Assembly (NCBI RefSeq): GCF_029168945.1
Contig: NC_083603.1
Location: forward strand, 10,664,001-10,728,000
Length of the DNA: 64,000 nucleotides
Source: Cannabis sativa
Taxonomy: Eukaryota > Streptophyta > Magnoliopsida > Rosales > Cannabaceae
Direction: 5' to 3'
The notes under the pieces: generated by a model
The model's database searches: none
Seen by the model: the letters and a program-made list of their open reading frames with translations, nothing else
Told to the model about the DNA's origin: nothing
Translations under genes and position numbers: made by a program
Part shown: one piece after another, positions 1-10,099 of the stretch
How positions within the stretch are numbered: the stretch's first letter is position 1
Layout of the letters: each line of letters begins with the position of its first letter

Positions 1-440
1 TTCCAAGGGCAGTAGCAATGGTCAAAGACCAAGATCGAGTTCCAGCACAAATTCAAAGGTAGGAAAACAATGCTACTATTGTAAGAAGGAGGGTCATTTC
101 GGAGATGAGTGCAGAGCCCTCAAAGCAAAACTCAACAAAGAAAAGAAGAAGGATTTTGGATATGCAAGTTGTGTTCTTGATGGATATGAGTCTGCTAATG
201 CCCTTGTTGCATCAAGTCAAGCCATTGGTAATGAGTGGATTCTTGACCCAAGTTGTTCTTTTCATGTGACCCCTAATAGACATTTCTTTTGCAGCTTTCA
301 GGAACAAGATAGTGGTTCAGTCTTGTTAGGAGATAACAAAGTCTGCAAGATTGCAGGAATCGGTTATTTGCTGATCAAAATGAACAATGGATCAGAATGA
401 ACCATTAGAGATGTGAGGTATGTCCCTGACTTAAAAAAAA
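1..440 (+). pseudogene. copia gag C-terminus and protease remnant
   Basis: The reading frame that includes base 69 encodes a CCHC zinc knuckle, CYYCKKEGHFGDEC (about 69-110), which in gag binds the element's RNA. A protease block follows (WILDPSCSFHVTPNRHFF, about 234-290). Copia aspartic proteases normally read D-S/T-G here; this copy reads D-P-S, so the catalytic triad is broken. A TGA stop lies near 397. The frame is then lost in a run of eight A (433-440), after which the polyprotein continues in another frame. Known of the family: the protease matures Gag-Pol inside virus-like particles. This copy should be inactive. Confidence 0.85.
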
Positions 441-1480
441 TTTGTTATCTATTGGTGCACTAACACTTAAAGACTGCAACATCAAGGTTGATAGTTCACT
501 TAGAGTTCTGAAAGACTCTACAGTGGTGATGAAAAGAAATCTCAGAAATGGGATTTACTACCTAACTGGTAAGATAGTTGTTGGTAGGGTTGCAACAGTA
601 GTAAAAAATGAAGGAATGGACTAGACAAAGCTATGGCATATGAGATTTGGACATGTCAGTGAGAGAAGACTACATGAGCTAGAGAAACAATGCATACTCA
701 ATGGTAAACTTGGTAATAAATTGGAATTTTGTGAAAATTGTGTTTATGGCAAAAGTTACAGGTTGAAATTCACAAAAGCCAGGCACACAACAAAGGCAAA
801 ACTGGATTACCTTCACTCTGATCTCTAGGGTGCATCCAGAACGAAAACAATTGGTGGAGCAATCTATTTTCTAAGTATAGTTGATGACTATACAAGAAAG
901 GTTTGGATTTTCTTACTCAGTAACAAAAATGACTCTTTTAACACATTTGTCAATTGGAAAACATTGATTAAAAAAAACCAAACAAATAACAAAATTAAAA
1001 TGTTGAGAACTGAAAATGGTTTTGAGTTTTGTTTGGATGAGTTCAACATGTATTGCCAAGAGATTGGGATAAGAAGGCACAAAATTGTTATCAAGACACC
1101 TCAAAAAAATGGCATAGTTGAGAGAATTAATAGAACTTTGATTGAAAGAGTAAGGTGTATGCTGACAGATGCTAGTTTGGGAAAACAGTTTTGGGGAGAA
1201 GCCTTGAAAACTATTTGCTATCTCATCAACAGGTGCCCCTCTACAGCACTTGATTTCAAAACTCCTTAAGAACAGTGGAGAAGCCATGCTCCAAGAGTTG
1301 ATCACTTAAGGATTTTTGGGTGTACTTCCTATGCACACATTAGACAGGACAAGCTAGAGCCAAGGGCTCTGAAATGTTGTTTTATTGGATATCATGATGG
1401 GGTAAAAGGGTACAAGCTATAGTGCTTAGAAGATGGTTTCAGAAAATGCATAATAATCAGGGATCACAGAGAGTATGCAT
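441..1480 (+). pseudogene. copia GAG-pre-integrase and integrase remnant
   Basis: The start resembles the pre-integrase domain (LWHMRFGHVSERRLHELEKQ, about 631-690) with its downstream Cys pairs. The integrase core follows: HSDL (first Asp, about 815), then LRTENGFEF (about 1003-1029), then NGIVERINRT (catalytic Glu, about 1111-1140). The second catalytic residue, normally Asp in LRTDNG, is Glu here. The stop after HSDL falls where copia integrases have Trp (TGG to TAG). A further TAA lies near 1267 and a TAG near 1420, again at a conserved Trp. Downstream is the short GY-type block found between integrase and RT. Integrase would insert the cDNA into the genome; this copy cannot be made full length. 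Confidence 0.85.
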
Positions 1481-1689
1481 GTTCAACTTGAAGAGACTCA
1501 GGATGATGCTAGACATGATGAAACAGATCAGGAACAAGTTGAAGACAATAAAACAAATCAAGGTGGATCTCAGGGATATCAACTTGTTAGAGAGAGAGAG
1601 AGAGAGAGAAAGGCGGGTGATCAAACCTCTCGAAAAATTTGGTTTTGCTAATTGCACTACATTTGCCCTTGCTTCTGTAGAAGAAGTAT

Positions 1690-2560
1690 AATGCTCAGTT
1701 CCTACCTAGCACTTACTATGAAGCTGTCAATTGCAAGAACAGGGACAAATAGCTTGCTGTTATTGATGAAGAATTGACATCACTCAAGAAAAATAAAAAA
1801 TAGAAGACTGTTACCAGGCCAACAGGACGAAAGCTAATTGGTTGCAAATAGATTTTTAAGGAAAAGGAAGCACTGCCAGGTGAAGAGATCAGGTACAAGG
1901 CAAGATTAGTAGCAAAAGGTTTCAGTCAAAGGAAAGGTATAGATTTCAATGACATATTCTCTCCAGTGGTAAAACAGACCTCAATTAGGATCATGATAGC
2001 AAAAGTAGCAAAATTTGACTTAGAAATGGACCGAATGGATGTAAAGACAACTTTCTTGCATGGAAAGCTTGAAAAAGAAATCTACATGGCTGAACCAGAT
2101 GGCTACAAGAGTAGCAAACAAAACCAAGCTTGCCTCCTTAAGAAGTCTCTAAATGGGCTTAAGCAAGCTCCTAGACAATGGAATTCAAGATTCCATGAAT
2201 TCATGATAGAAACTGGTTACATAAGGAGCAATTATGATCCTTGTGTGCCCTATAACAGCATACGAATTTGGCTACTGCTGTATGTTGATGACATTCTCAT
2301 CATTGGCAAGGAAAGACTAGAGATCAACAAATTGAAATAGTAGCTCAGTGCAGAATTCAAAATGAAAGATACAGGGGAGGTTAAAAGAATCCTAGGGATT
2401 GATATTAAAAGAGAGAGACCTAGCAGTATATCCTTGTCACAAAGCAACTATGTTCAAAAGATATTAGACAAGTTCTGCATGAGTGAATCAAAACCAGTTA
2501 CCACACCTTTAGCACCTCATTTGAAGCTCTCATAATCCCAGGCCCCAAAGACAGAAGAAG
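1690..2560 (+). pseudogene. copia reverse transcriptase remnant
   Basis: One frame carries RT blocks in order: ARLVAKGFSQRKGIDF (about 1900), DLEMDRMDVKTTFLHG (about 2023-2067), LNGLKQAPRQW (about 2150-2180) and the active-site box YVDDILIIG (about 2281-2307). The two catalytic Asp residues are present. Stops interrupt the frame: TAG at a conserved Trp near 1851, tandem TAG codons near 2338 and a TAA near 2532. The RT domain copies genomic RNA into cDNA. Only point-mutation damage is visible, with no large deletion. Confidence 0.88.
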
Positions 2561-2571
2561 ATAAGGCTCAA

Positions 2572-3249
2572 ATGGACATTGTTCCATATGCCTCATGTGT
2601 GGGAAGCTTGATGTACTGTATGCTCTCCACAAGACCAGATCTTGCCTACAGTCTTAGCATGGTGAGTAGGTTCATTTCAAATCTTGAAAATGAACATTGG
2701 ACTGCTGCCAAATGGATTCTTAGATATCTAGAAGGCACAATGAATATGGGACTTGTTTATAGTAGCAACAACAAAAGAACTACTGGAGTAGAGGGATTTG
2801 TAGACTCTGATTATATTGGAAGCATTGATACTAGAAGATCTATAACATGGTATTCTTTTACAGTCCTAGGTGGATGTGTGAGTTGGAAATCGAATTTTCA
2901 AAAGGTGGTAGCATTATCCTTAATAGAAGCTGAGTATATGGCTGCAACAGAAGCAATCAAAGAGGCTATTTGGCTAAGAAGTTTCACATCAGAACTTAGT
3001 TTCAATGGTGAAGACATTATAGTGCATTGTGACAATCAATGTGCACTACATTTAATGAAGAACCCCATGTTTCATGAAAGGTCCAAACACATAAACATTA
3101 AGCTACACTTCATCAGAGATGTTATTGGAAAAGATGAAGTTCAAGTGATGAAGATTGGAACCAAAGAAAACCTAGCAGACATGCTAACCAAGTATGTTCT
3201 TTTAGCAAAGTTCAGACTATGTCTGAACTTGCTAAACATACTTGGCTGA
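2572..3249 (+). pseudogene. copia RNase H domain
   Basis: An open stretch of 225 codons opens with the end of RT (PYASCVGSLMYCMLSTRPDLAY) and continues into copia RNase H. Catalytic acids are visible in VDSDYIGS, EAEYMAATEA and VHCDNQCALH. The conserved basic segment ERSKHINIKLHFIRD and the terminal ADMLTKY box follow. RNase H removes the RNA strand of the RNA:DNA hybrid. It ends about 80 bases before the 3' LTR, as expected. It is the best-preserved piece of this copy but depends on the broken upstream frame. Confidence 0.88.
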
Positions 3250-3310
3250 TAAGATTCCCCAAGACCAGAACATCTGTTTCTTGACACGGTATATGCAGTT
3301 CAAATGTAAA

Positions 3311-3327
3311 GCCAAAGGTGGATGAAT
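3311..3327 (+). promoter_or_regulatory. polypurine tract of copia element
   Basis: The purine-rich run GCCAAAGGTGGATGAAT lies immediately upstream of the LTR start TGTTAT. This is where the plus-strand primer of a copia element is expected. Confidence 0.65.
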
Positions 3328-3394
3328 TGTTATATTTGGCCTCACATTTGATTTGTCCACATTCACTGAATCTTGCAAATTACCAGCTCGAACA

Positions 3395-3439
3395 TGTCAT
3401 AACTGTCACAACTAACTTTTTGTTATGGCAGTTATGACA
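3395..3439. repeat. inverted repeat in copia LTR promoter region
   Basis: TGTCATAACTG (3395-3405) and CAGTTATGACA (3429-3439) are perfect 11-bp inverted arms with a 23-bp spacer, about 24 bp upstream of the TATA box. The position suits a dimeric activator site in U3; that role is inference. Confidence 0.7.
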
Positions 3440-3462
3440 TCTACTCTCATTGTCCAAAGTCC

Positions 3463-3469
3463 TATAAAA
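3463..3469 (+). promoter_or_regulatory. TATA box in copia 3' LTR
   Basis: TATAAAA in the context CCTATAAAAGGG, at a plausible position between U3 and R of the LTR. Confidence 0.6.
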
Positions 3470-3516
3470 GGGATCCTCTCCAATCGAGCTCGTGATCCAG
3501 AAACTCAGTGTGTGCT

Positions 3517-3519
<3 letters not shown>

Positions 3520-3567
<48 letters not shown>
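3520..3567. repeat. (GA)n microsatellite
   Basis: About 24 GA units just downstream of the LTR TATA box, so it would lie in the transcribed leader. The reading frames across it (Arg-Glu runs) are artefacts of the repeat. Confidence 0.95.
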
Positions 3568-3570
<3 letters not shown>

Positions 3571-3833
3571 GTGTCCCTTTCTAATTGAAGCAAAGCTTCA
3601 CTCGAGATACTACGAACTGCTCTTAACAGTTCCGGTTGTAACTTCTCATGATTCATTCTCAATCAATAAAGATTAATGCCCAAAGGGCTGTTTCGAGCCG
3701 TGGAGTAGGAAGAATAACAAGCTGTTATTCCTATTTGAACCATGTAAAATTCATCTCCATTTTTACTGTTTTTGTGATTGTTTAATTCATTTTGATTGCT
3801 ATAACATTTGCTCCTCATTTTTGTGCTCATTTC

Positions 3834-3855
3834 TAGGGGTGTACGTCGGTCGGTT
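3834..3855. mobile_element. left end of hAT-like MITE, split by LTR element
   Basis: The terminal sequence TAGGGGTGTAC starts here, and the inverted end GAACACCCCTA is at 14585-14595. The outer flanks are CTCATTTC (3826-3833) and CTCATTTT (14596-14603), a 7/8 match to the 8-bp TSD typical of hAT elements. A copia-type element inserted 22 bp inside this end and duplicated CGGTT. Without the insertion the MITE is about 687 bp. Non-coding. Confidence 0.8.
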
Positions 3856-5738
3856 TGTTGGGTTTTATGCCCTAAATAAAACTCATTTCAATATAATCAG
3901 ATTTACTTATTAATATAGATCAGAAATAACATTTAATGTTGCATGGTTCACATGATTTATTTCATGATTATATGTACATAATGTATAAATTCATCTGAAA
4001 CCCTTTTCACATACTTGATCCTGTTTATTGTGCCGTCAACACATTGGAAAGTAAACATGACTATGTGAATAAAGTTTCCTAGATTTATCAGACACAGGGT
4101 TTTACTGATATGATAATCTACAACAAGAGTTTACTTGTATTTGGAGAAATACTATGTTCTTTCCAGAACATTGGTTAAAGTAAAGCTCAGGTTGGATGCA
4201 TGGAGTATGCATCGGAAGGGACCGATATTGAACTTTGACTTAGATTTATTAAACTTACCGTAATATCTATTCAAGTCAATATCGCCTAGTTGATCCTAGA
4301 TCAAATGATCTTAATCCTGATATGATTAGGCTCAATCTTGAAAGGCTATTCGTGTTCTTTGATTTGTTAGTTAAGCCTACTTTTAGGTCAGGGTGATACG
4401 TACATTTTGGGAACACGGTAGTGCAATTGAGTGGGAGCGCTATCATAAACATGGAATCTATAGCTTCTATCTGGCGAATAGTAAGCAAAGGATGATCTCC
4501 TTTGAGCTTGACCAAACGAACATAAATGGTGGAGTACTCATTTCACATTAGCTGAAATATCATTTATACGGGGTCAAGTGTTTTAAGGAATAAATACATT
4601 GTAGGGTGTAACGGTAATTTAATCCCTTTACAGTGTAGATCATTCATATAGAGGATCATTGATCACATTAGGATTATAACAATGGATAACTAATGATGTG
4701 TCTATATGGTGGAACATATAGAGCATTCTATATACTGAGAGTGCAATTCTGAGTTCTATGCGTGGATTCAACGAAGAATTAATAAGTTAGTGAATTTTAG
4801 TGCTAAATTCTTGATCTACTTATTGGAAGCTCGGTTATATAGACCCATGGTCCCCCCACTAGTTGAGATAATATTGCTTGTAAGACTCATGTAATTGGTT
4901 TTGATTAATCAATTATAATTCACAAGTTAGACTATGTCTATTTGTGAAATTTTCACTAAGTAAGGGCGAAATTGTAAAGAAAGAGTTTATAGGGGCATAT
5001 TTGTTAATTATGATACTTTGTATGGTTCAATTAATAAATATGATAAATGACAATATTATTTAATAATTATTTATAGTTATTAAATAGTTAGAATTGGCAT
5101 TTAAATGATTGAATTAGGAAATTGGCATTTTTGAGAAAATCAGATACAAAAGGTGTTAAAATTGCAAAATTGCAAAGCCCAAGGCCCAATCCATTAAGTG
5201 TATGGCCGGCCACCTTTGTAGCTTTTTTAAATTGATTTTTTTCATTATTTTAATGCCATATAATTCAAATCAAGCCCTAGAGGAATGCTATAAATAGATA
5301 GTGAAGGCTTCAGGAAAAACACACTTTCTGAATCAGAAAAACCTGAGCCTCCACTCTCTTCTCTAGCCGCCACTCTCTCTCTCTTTTCTTCCTCAATATT
5401 TCGAACCTCTCTTAGTGATTAGAGTAGTGCCCACACACATCAAGTGATACCTCAATCATAGTGAGGAAGATCGTGAAGAAAGATCGTCAGCAAAGGAGAT
5501 TCAGCATCAAAGATTCAGAGAAAGAGATCCAGGTTCAGATATTGATAATGCTCTGCTACAGAAAGGAATCAAGGGCTAGATATCTGAACGGAAGGAGTCA
5601 TATTATTCCGCTGCACCCAATGTAAGGTTTCTTAAACTTTATATGTGTTTATTTCATCGTTTTAGAAAGTTCATATTTAGGATGTTAATAAACATACTTG
5701 TGAGTAGATCTAAGATCCTGGTAAAATAAATTCCAACA
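3856..5738 (+). repeat. 5' LTR of young copia-type element (1883 bp)
   Basis: Bounded by TGTTGGG and CCAACA, with the direct repeat partner at 12049-13925. The U3 end holds a TATA box (5289-5296), followed by a pyrimidine-rich stretch around 5350-5400 that fits a transcribed leader. A 79-codon antisense frame (4276-4515) is identical in both LTRs because the LTRs are young; I do not call it a gene. Confidence 0.95.
5289..5296 (+). promoter_or_regulatory. TATA box of 5' LTR
   Basis: TATAAATA in the context GCTATAAATAGATAG, conserved at 13476-13483 in the 3' LTR. Transcription would begin about 30 bp downstream. Confidence 0.65.
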
Positions 5739-5740
5739 AC

Positions 5741-5752
5741 TGGCCTCAGAGC
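5741..5752 (+). promoter_or_regulatory. primer-binding site (initiator tRNA-Met type)
   Basis: TGGCCTCAGAGC lies 2 bases after the LTR end. It matches the usual plant initiator tRNA-Met complement TGGTATCAGAGC at 10 of 12 positions. Confidence 0.65.
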
Positions 5753-8700
5753 CATGGTAATTGATTTACTTACATGTAATTTGGACTTTAAAACGATTGT
5801 TTGTATGTTCTTTGGATGATATCATGTTGTATTGAGTGTTATTTGATGATTGATTGATGATTGTGAAATTTTCGTGAAAAATAATTGTTATTTCGGTTCT
5901 GGAATTATTTTTATTGGATAGTATGGAAAAAATTAAGCAAGTTAGCCTTTTACAGAACTCAATTTGGATTTTATTTGAATTAGTTATGATTTTTTGAAGA
6001 TTTAACAAAATCGGGGAAATTTGTCTTGATAGTTTCCTGCGATCGCAGAACTGTCCGTACAGTTTCGGATTTTTTCCTTTTTCTTCAATTTTTCATACTT
6101 TTTCATGGAATTAACTTCCAATTTTTTGTATGGTTTTGTATATATACTATTATTATTCCTAATTCAATTCTAATTATCATTTTGAATTAATTTAATTTTT
6201 TTTTTTTTAAAATTAATTCAAGATATTAGTGTAATTTGAATTCGAATAGAATTAGTATTTATCTTTTTGCTTAAAAATCTATCTTATTTTAAAATTTGAT
6301 TATATCTTATCTTATTTTAAATTTAAAAATAAGATATTTATAATTATGTAATTTTTAAATGAAATAAGATATTTTGCTATTTTTTTAAATTTTGTTATTT
6401 TATTTATTTAAATTAAATTTAAAATTTGAAAAAGATATTTATTTATCTTTTCTAATTTTTTATTTAATTTTTATTTATAAAATAACATTTAAAATTTAAA
6501 AGTAGTTAGCAAATTTTTTTTGAAATGATATTTAGGTTGGTTGAAACCTAATTTTTCAAAAATTGTAGGTTTAATTTTAAATTTTAATTTTTTTAAAAAA
6601 AAAAAAAAAATTTTCGAATTTTTCAAATTTTTTTTTAAATTTTTCGAAAAATTATTTTTTTTATTTAATTAATTATTTTCGAAATTAAATATTTAATTTA
6701 AAATTAAATAAATCCTACATCCAACTATCCAACTAACCTTGTTGCAGGAGTATGTGTTTTAGCTTATGTGTAAGTTTTTTAAAACCTATTATTACTTGAT
6801 TGCAAATAGCCATGGTTACTTTTTGCCAGATCTAATGATCTGATGGCTCCCTTGGTCAAGTTAATAATTTGTAACAGGTAAATTTTACAATCTTCTTTCA
6901 TCTGTGTATGACCTAGCAACATGATAGGACCCATCCAAAGTGTGCCTGTGTGAGCCTATGTGTTTAATTTTATTATAGATGCATATAGGTTAATGTTGCT
7001 AAATAAAATGTCATAGTCATTGATAGATTTTATTTAGGCCCATTTAGTTTTGGGCTTATTCAATTAATAACAGTTGTTCTTATTAAGGTTAAATTCCTCT
7101 CTTTTGGGCCTTGTGTGAGAGTTGGGAGCCATAGAAGTGGGTACGACATACTGAACCCAAGACTCCCTCACACAAACCACCCCAATTGTGAAGGCCCATT
7201 TGCTCGATTTGAATGATCGTACTAGGTTAATTAAACTAGTTTAACCTAATAAAATTGATTAGCAACATAATTAATTTCATTTATTTTGAAATTAATTTAA
7301 GAAAAATATAGTTTAAGGAATTTTATATTCTAAGCTAAACTATATGTATTTTCTTGTATTTAATTAAATATAGAATTATAACCATATAGATTCTTTCTGG
7401 AACTTAATTTAAATTTTTCATTAAATATTCCTATTTAAGTTGATATTTAGTTATCTTCAACTAACCAACTTAAATGCAATATCTTTTGAATTCAAAATTT
7501 CAAAATTAAGTTGAGGAATTTTAGGCATTGGTTATTAAGATTCTTTAGATATTTTTTTTAAGTTAATATCTTTTCAAATATTAACTTAAAATGGAATATT
7601 TTCAAATTAAGTGGTTACAACTTAATTTTTGATATTTAATTAAATTTAAATTTGAAAATATTTAAGTTCTAGATTTTTCTAGTACAACTTAAATTAGATA
7701 TTTTTTCAAATTTTGTGGAAAAGATACTTAGTCAAATAAGATATTTTCTAGATAGTTATTTCTAGACTACTTATTATTTCTAATATTAAATAGGAAAATA
7801 TTATAAATTGTGAAATTAATTATTTAAATAATTAATTTTGGTACAATTTATTTTAAGTATATTTTTCCTAGTATTAAACTAGAGATTAATAATTAAGTCT
7901 TCTCTACACTTAATTATTTATTTCTTGAATTTAATACATTTAATTAATTTGAAAATTAAATATCTAAGTTGATTTTATCATCATACTTAAATATTTCTTT
8001 TTCATGACATTTAATTAAATAGAAAATTATTTTTAGTTGAAATTTAATTTTTCAACTAAATTTAAATAATTTTCAAAATATATTTTTTCTTTATTTTATT
8101 AATCAATTTTCGAAATTGCATTTCTTAAATGCTAGAATTTCGAATTTTATCTTGAAAAATAGATTAAGTTGTAAATTAATTATTTTAATTAATTCTTGGA
8201 TCAACTTAAATCAATGATTTTTTCATTTATTGATTAATTTAAAATAAATTGAATTAAAGTATATTATTAGAAATAGAATTAATTAGTCAAAGGAAAATCT
8301 AGATAGGTGATATTTTTTGCTTGAAGTATTTTTCTAGTGTATTTAATTAAATAGAAAATTAATATTTAAGTTGATTTTTATCATCATACTTAAATATTTG
8401 TAATTTTTCTTATATATTTAATTAAATAGGAAAATTATATTTTTTGTTGTAAATTAATTTTATTAATTAATTTTGGGCCAACATTAAATTAGAATAATTT
8501 TTCCAGGATTTATTTTTTATTTTAATATGCATTTTTCGAAAATTGTATTCTTATATACTTTAATTTTTCGAAATGCAATATATATTTATAGAAAATTAAA
8601 TTTGAGTTGTAAATTAATTTAAATTAATTTTGTAACAACTTAAATATTTTTTTTCTAAATATTTATTGGAAATTATTACTAAGATGGAAATAATTCATGT

Positions 8701-8870
8701 TATTTTCATATCCATCTAAGTAAAATTTATAAATATTAAATTAAAATTTATATTTAGAATTTTTCATTCTAAATTGGAAATTTTAAATAAATAAATATAT
8801 ATTTAAAATAAATAGAATAAATAAAGAGAATAAAAGAAAATACAACTCTTTTTAAATAATGAGCTTTATT
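5753..8870 (+). other. AT-rich non-coding interior of LARD-like element
   Basis: About 3.1 kb with long A/T runs (for example near 6200, 6590 and 8500-8800) and many stops in all frames. Islands such as 6720-7250 are less AT-rich but show no recognisable protein. Several stretches around 7900-8480 look like diverged copies of one another (repeated TTTAATTAAATAGAAAATTA-like phrases). No function can be assigned. Confidence 0.7.
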
Positions 8871-8884
8871 ATCAAGAGACATTC

Positions 8885-9240
8885 GATCTCCATTGTGGGT
8901 TTTACACCGCGTTTGTTTTAGTGAGTAATCCTCCCTAATGGAGGAACTTTCATTAGCAATTTCGCACCGTTTAACCTCGCATGATAAGTAGTTTGTAAGT
9001 GTTTTGTATGGTATGGATCACCCTAATGGTGGCGACCATACTTGACTTGCAAATTATGAAACAATGGTGGAAGCTCATAAGATAGAATTGCCTTGACTCT
9101 CGCCTAAACGGGACAACGCTGAATTCCAATCTTGATCGAATAAAAGGTTGCTAGAATGTTTAACATTTTAGACGAGCTGACAACTCTATTCAATGAATGG
9201 TAGCTTTGACTCTCGCCTAAACGGGACAACGATATCGCCT
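8885..9240 (+). other. structured, repeat-bearing non-coding region of LARD-like element
   Basis: This GC-richer island stands out from the AT-rich interior. It has two short hairpins with the same 5-nt loop CTAAT: CCTCC-CTAAT-GGAGG (8930-8944) and CACC-CTAAT-GGTG (9019-9031). The second is enclosed by GTATGG/CCATAC (9011-9016, 9036-9041). Two identical 26-bp repeats follow. It encodes no recognisable protein. A role in RNA packaging or dimerisation is inference only. Confidence 0.55.
9093..9231 (+). repeat. 26-bp direct repeats in LARD-like interior
   Basis: The 26-bp sequence with core CTCGCCTAAACGGGAC occurs identically at 9093-9118 and 9206-9231. A degraded third version lies near 9590-9616 (TTTGACTTTCGCTAATCG). 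Spacings are 113 bp and about 385 bp. Confidence 0.85.
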
Positions 9241-10099
9241 TGTTGAAAACCTTGGAAATTATTTAGGATTGTAAGTTTTAGTATTTTCACTTGTCATTCC
9301 TACTTACTATATGTTTATAATTTCTGAATTGTGTATGAATTTATATTGAACCATGTTATTTTCTGTTATTAAGTTGTAGTTTAATTTCGAATCTTCATTG
9401 TTGGTCTAACTTGGCTTGTTTATCTAATGAGATAAATCCCTAGTGGATTTTCACCATTAGACATACATAATAGTGTTAGATCTCGAAAGATAAATATTGT
9501 ATATGCGACATCTAGCTGTTCATCAATTGATGACACCTTAGACTAGTATTTTTACGATATAAAACAAGAAGATTATATAAATAAGATTACTTTGACTTTC
9601 GCTAATCGAAGCATCGTTGGATTCTTATTTATAAACGAAATTATCCTAATTCCTCTTAGCTTATTCATTTCGAATTAGCTTTCAAATATATCATTGGATG
9701 AATGGTCTATGAATCATTTCATGTCATTATATTTTCTCTTAAGAAATTAAATGACGCATATGATTATAATCCCGAAATTCTATTCCCAATTGATATAAAT
9801 CCCCAATCTTAGAAATCTCCTACTTGTATGGGCAAATCTGACTTAGAGTTTGTATTAGTAGTGCTGGTCCAAGATAGAATTACTCATAATATTTGGTATA
9901 AATTTAAGTCTTTGACTTTAATTTTAGATTCCAAATAGAAATTTACTTATATTTCTAATTCCAGAATACAATACAGTTACACTTTCTCAAGTGTTTAATG
10001 TCCATCTTCTATAAATGGATTAAAACTGTATGGAATATGAGTTAGGTATTCTGTGACCAGGATCCACTTGCAGTATTCTAAGAACTCTTTGATGTAACT

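Larger units (their letters stand above)
1..3806 (+). mobile_element. Ty1/copia retrotransposon, 5' end outside window
   Basis: Domains run in copia order (gag zinc knuckle, protease, integrase, reverse transcriptase, RNase H), followed by a purine-rich tract and a 479-bp 3' LTR. Integrase before RT is diagnostic for Ty1/copia. The wording of the integrase and RNase H blocks resembles the Tork/Tnt1 group, which is an inference. The 5' LTR and most of gag lie upstream of base 1, so no TSD can be checked. The polyprotein sits in one frame to about 435, shifts in an A-run, and then stays mostly in one frame to 3249 with several in-frame stops. The element is therefore dead but only moderately old. 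Confidence 0.93.
3328..3806 (+). repeat. 3' LTR of copia element (479 bp)
   Basis: It begins TGTTATATTTGG and ends ATAACA, the TG...CA ends of an LTR, directly after the purine tract. Inside are an 11-bp inverted repeat, a TATA box (3463-3469), a 48-bp GA microsatellite and an AATAAA-type signal near 3665. The right border is supported by the TG/CA rule and by unrelated sequence beginning beyond it. The partner LTR is outside the window. Confidence 0.75.

Noticed and set aside
4276..4515. 79-codon antisense reading frame in the young LTR, identical at 12468-12707
   Set aside because: Identity follows from the recent duplication of the LTR. It shows no recognised domain and does not imply selection.
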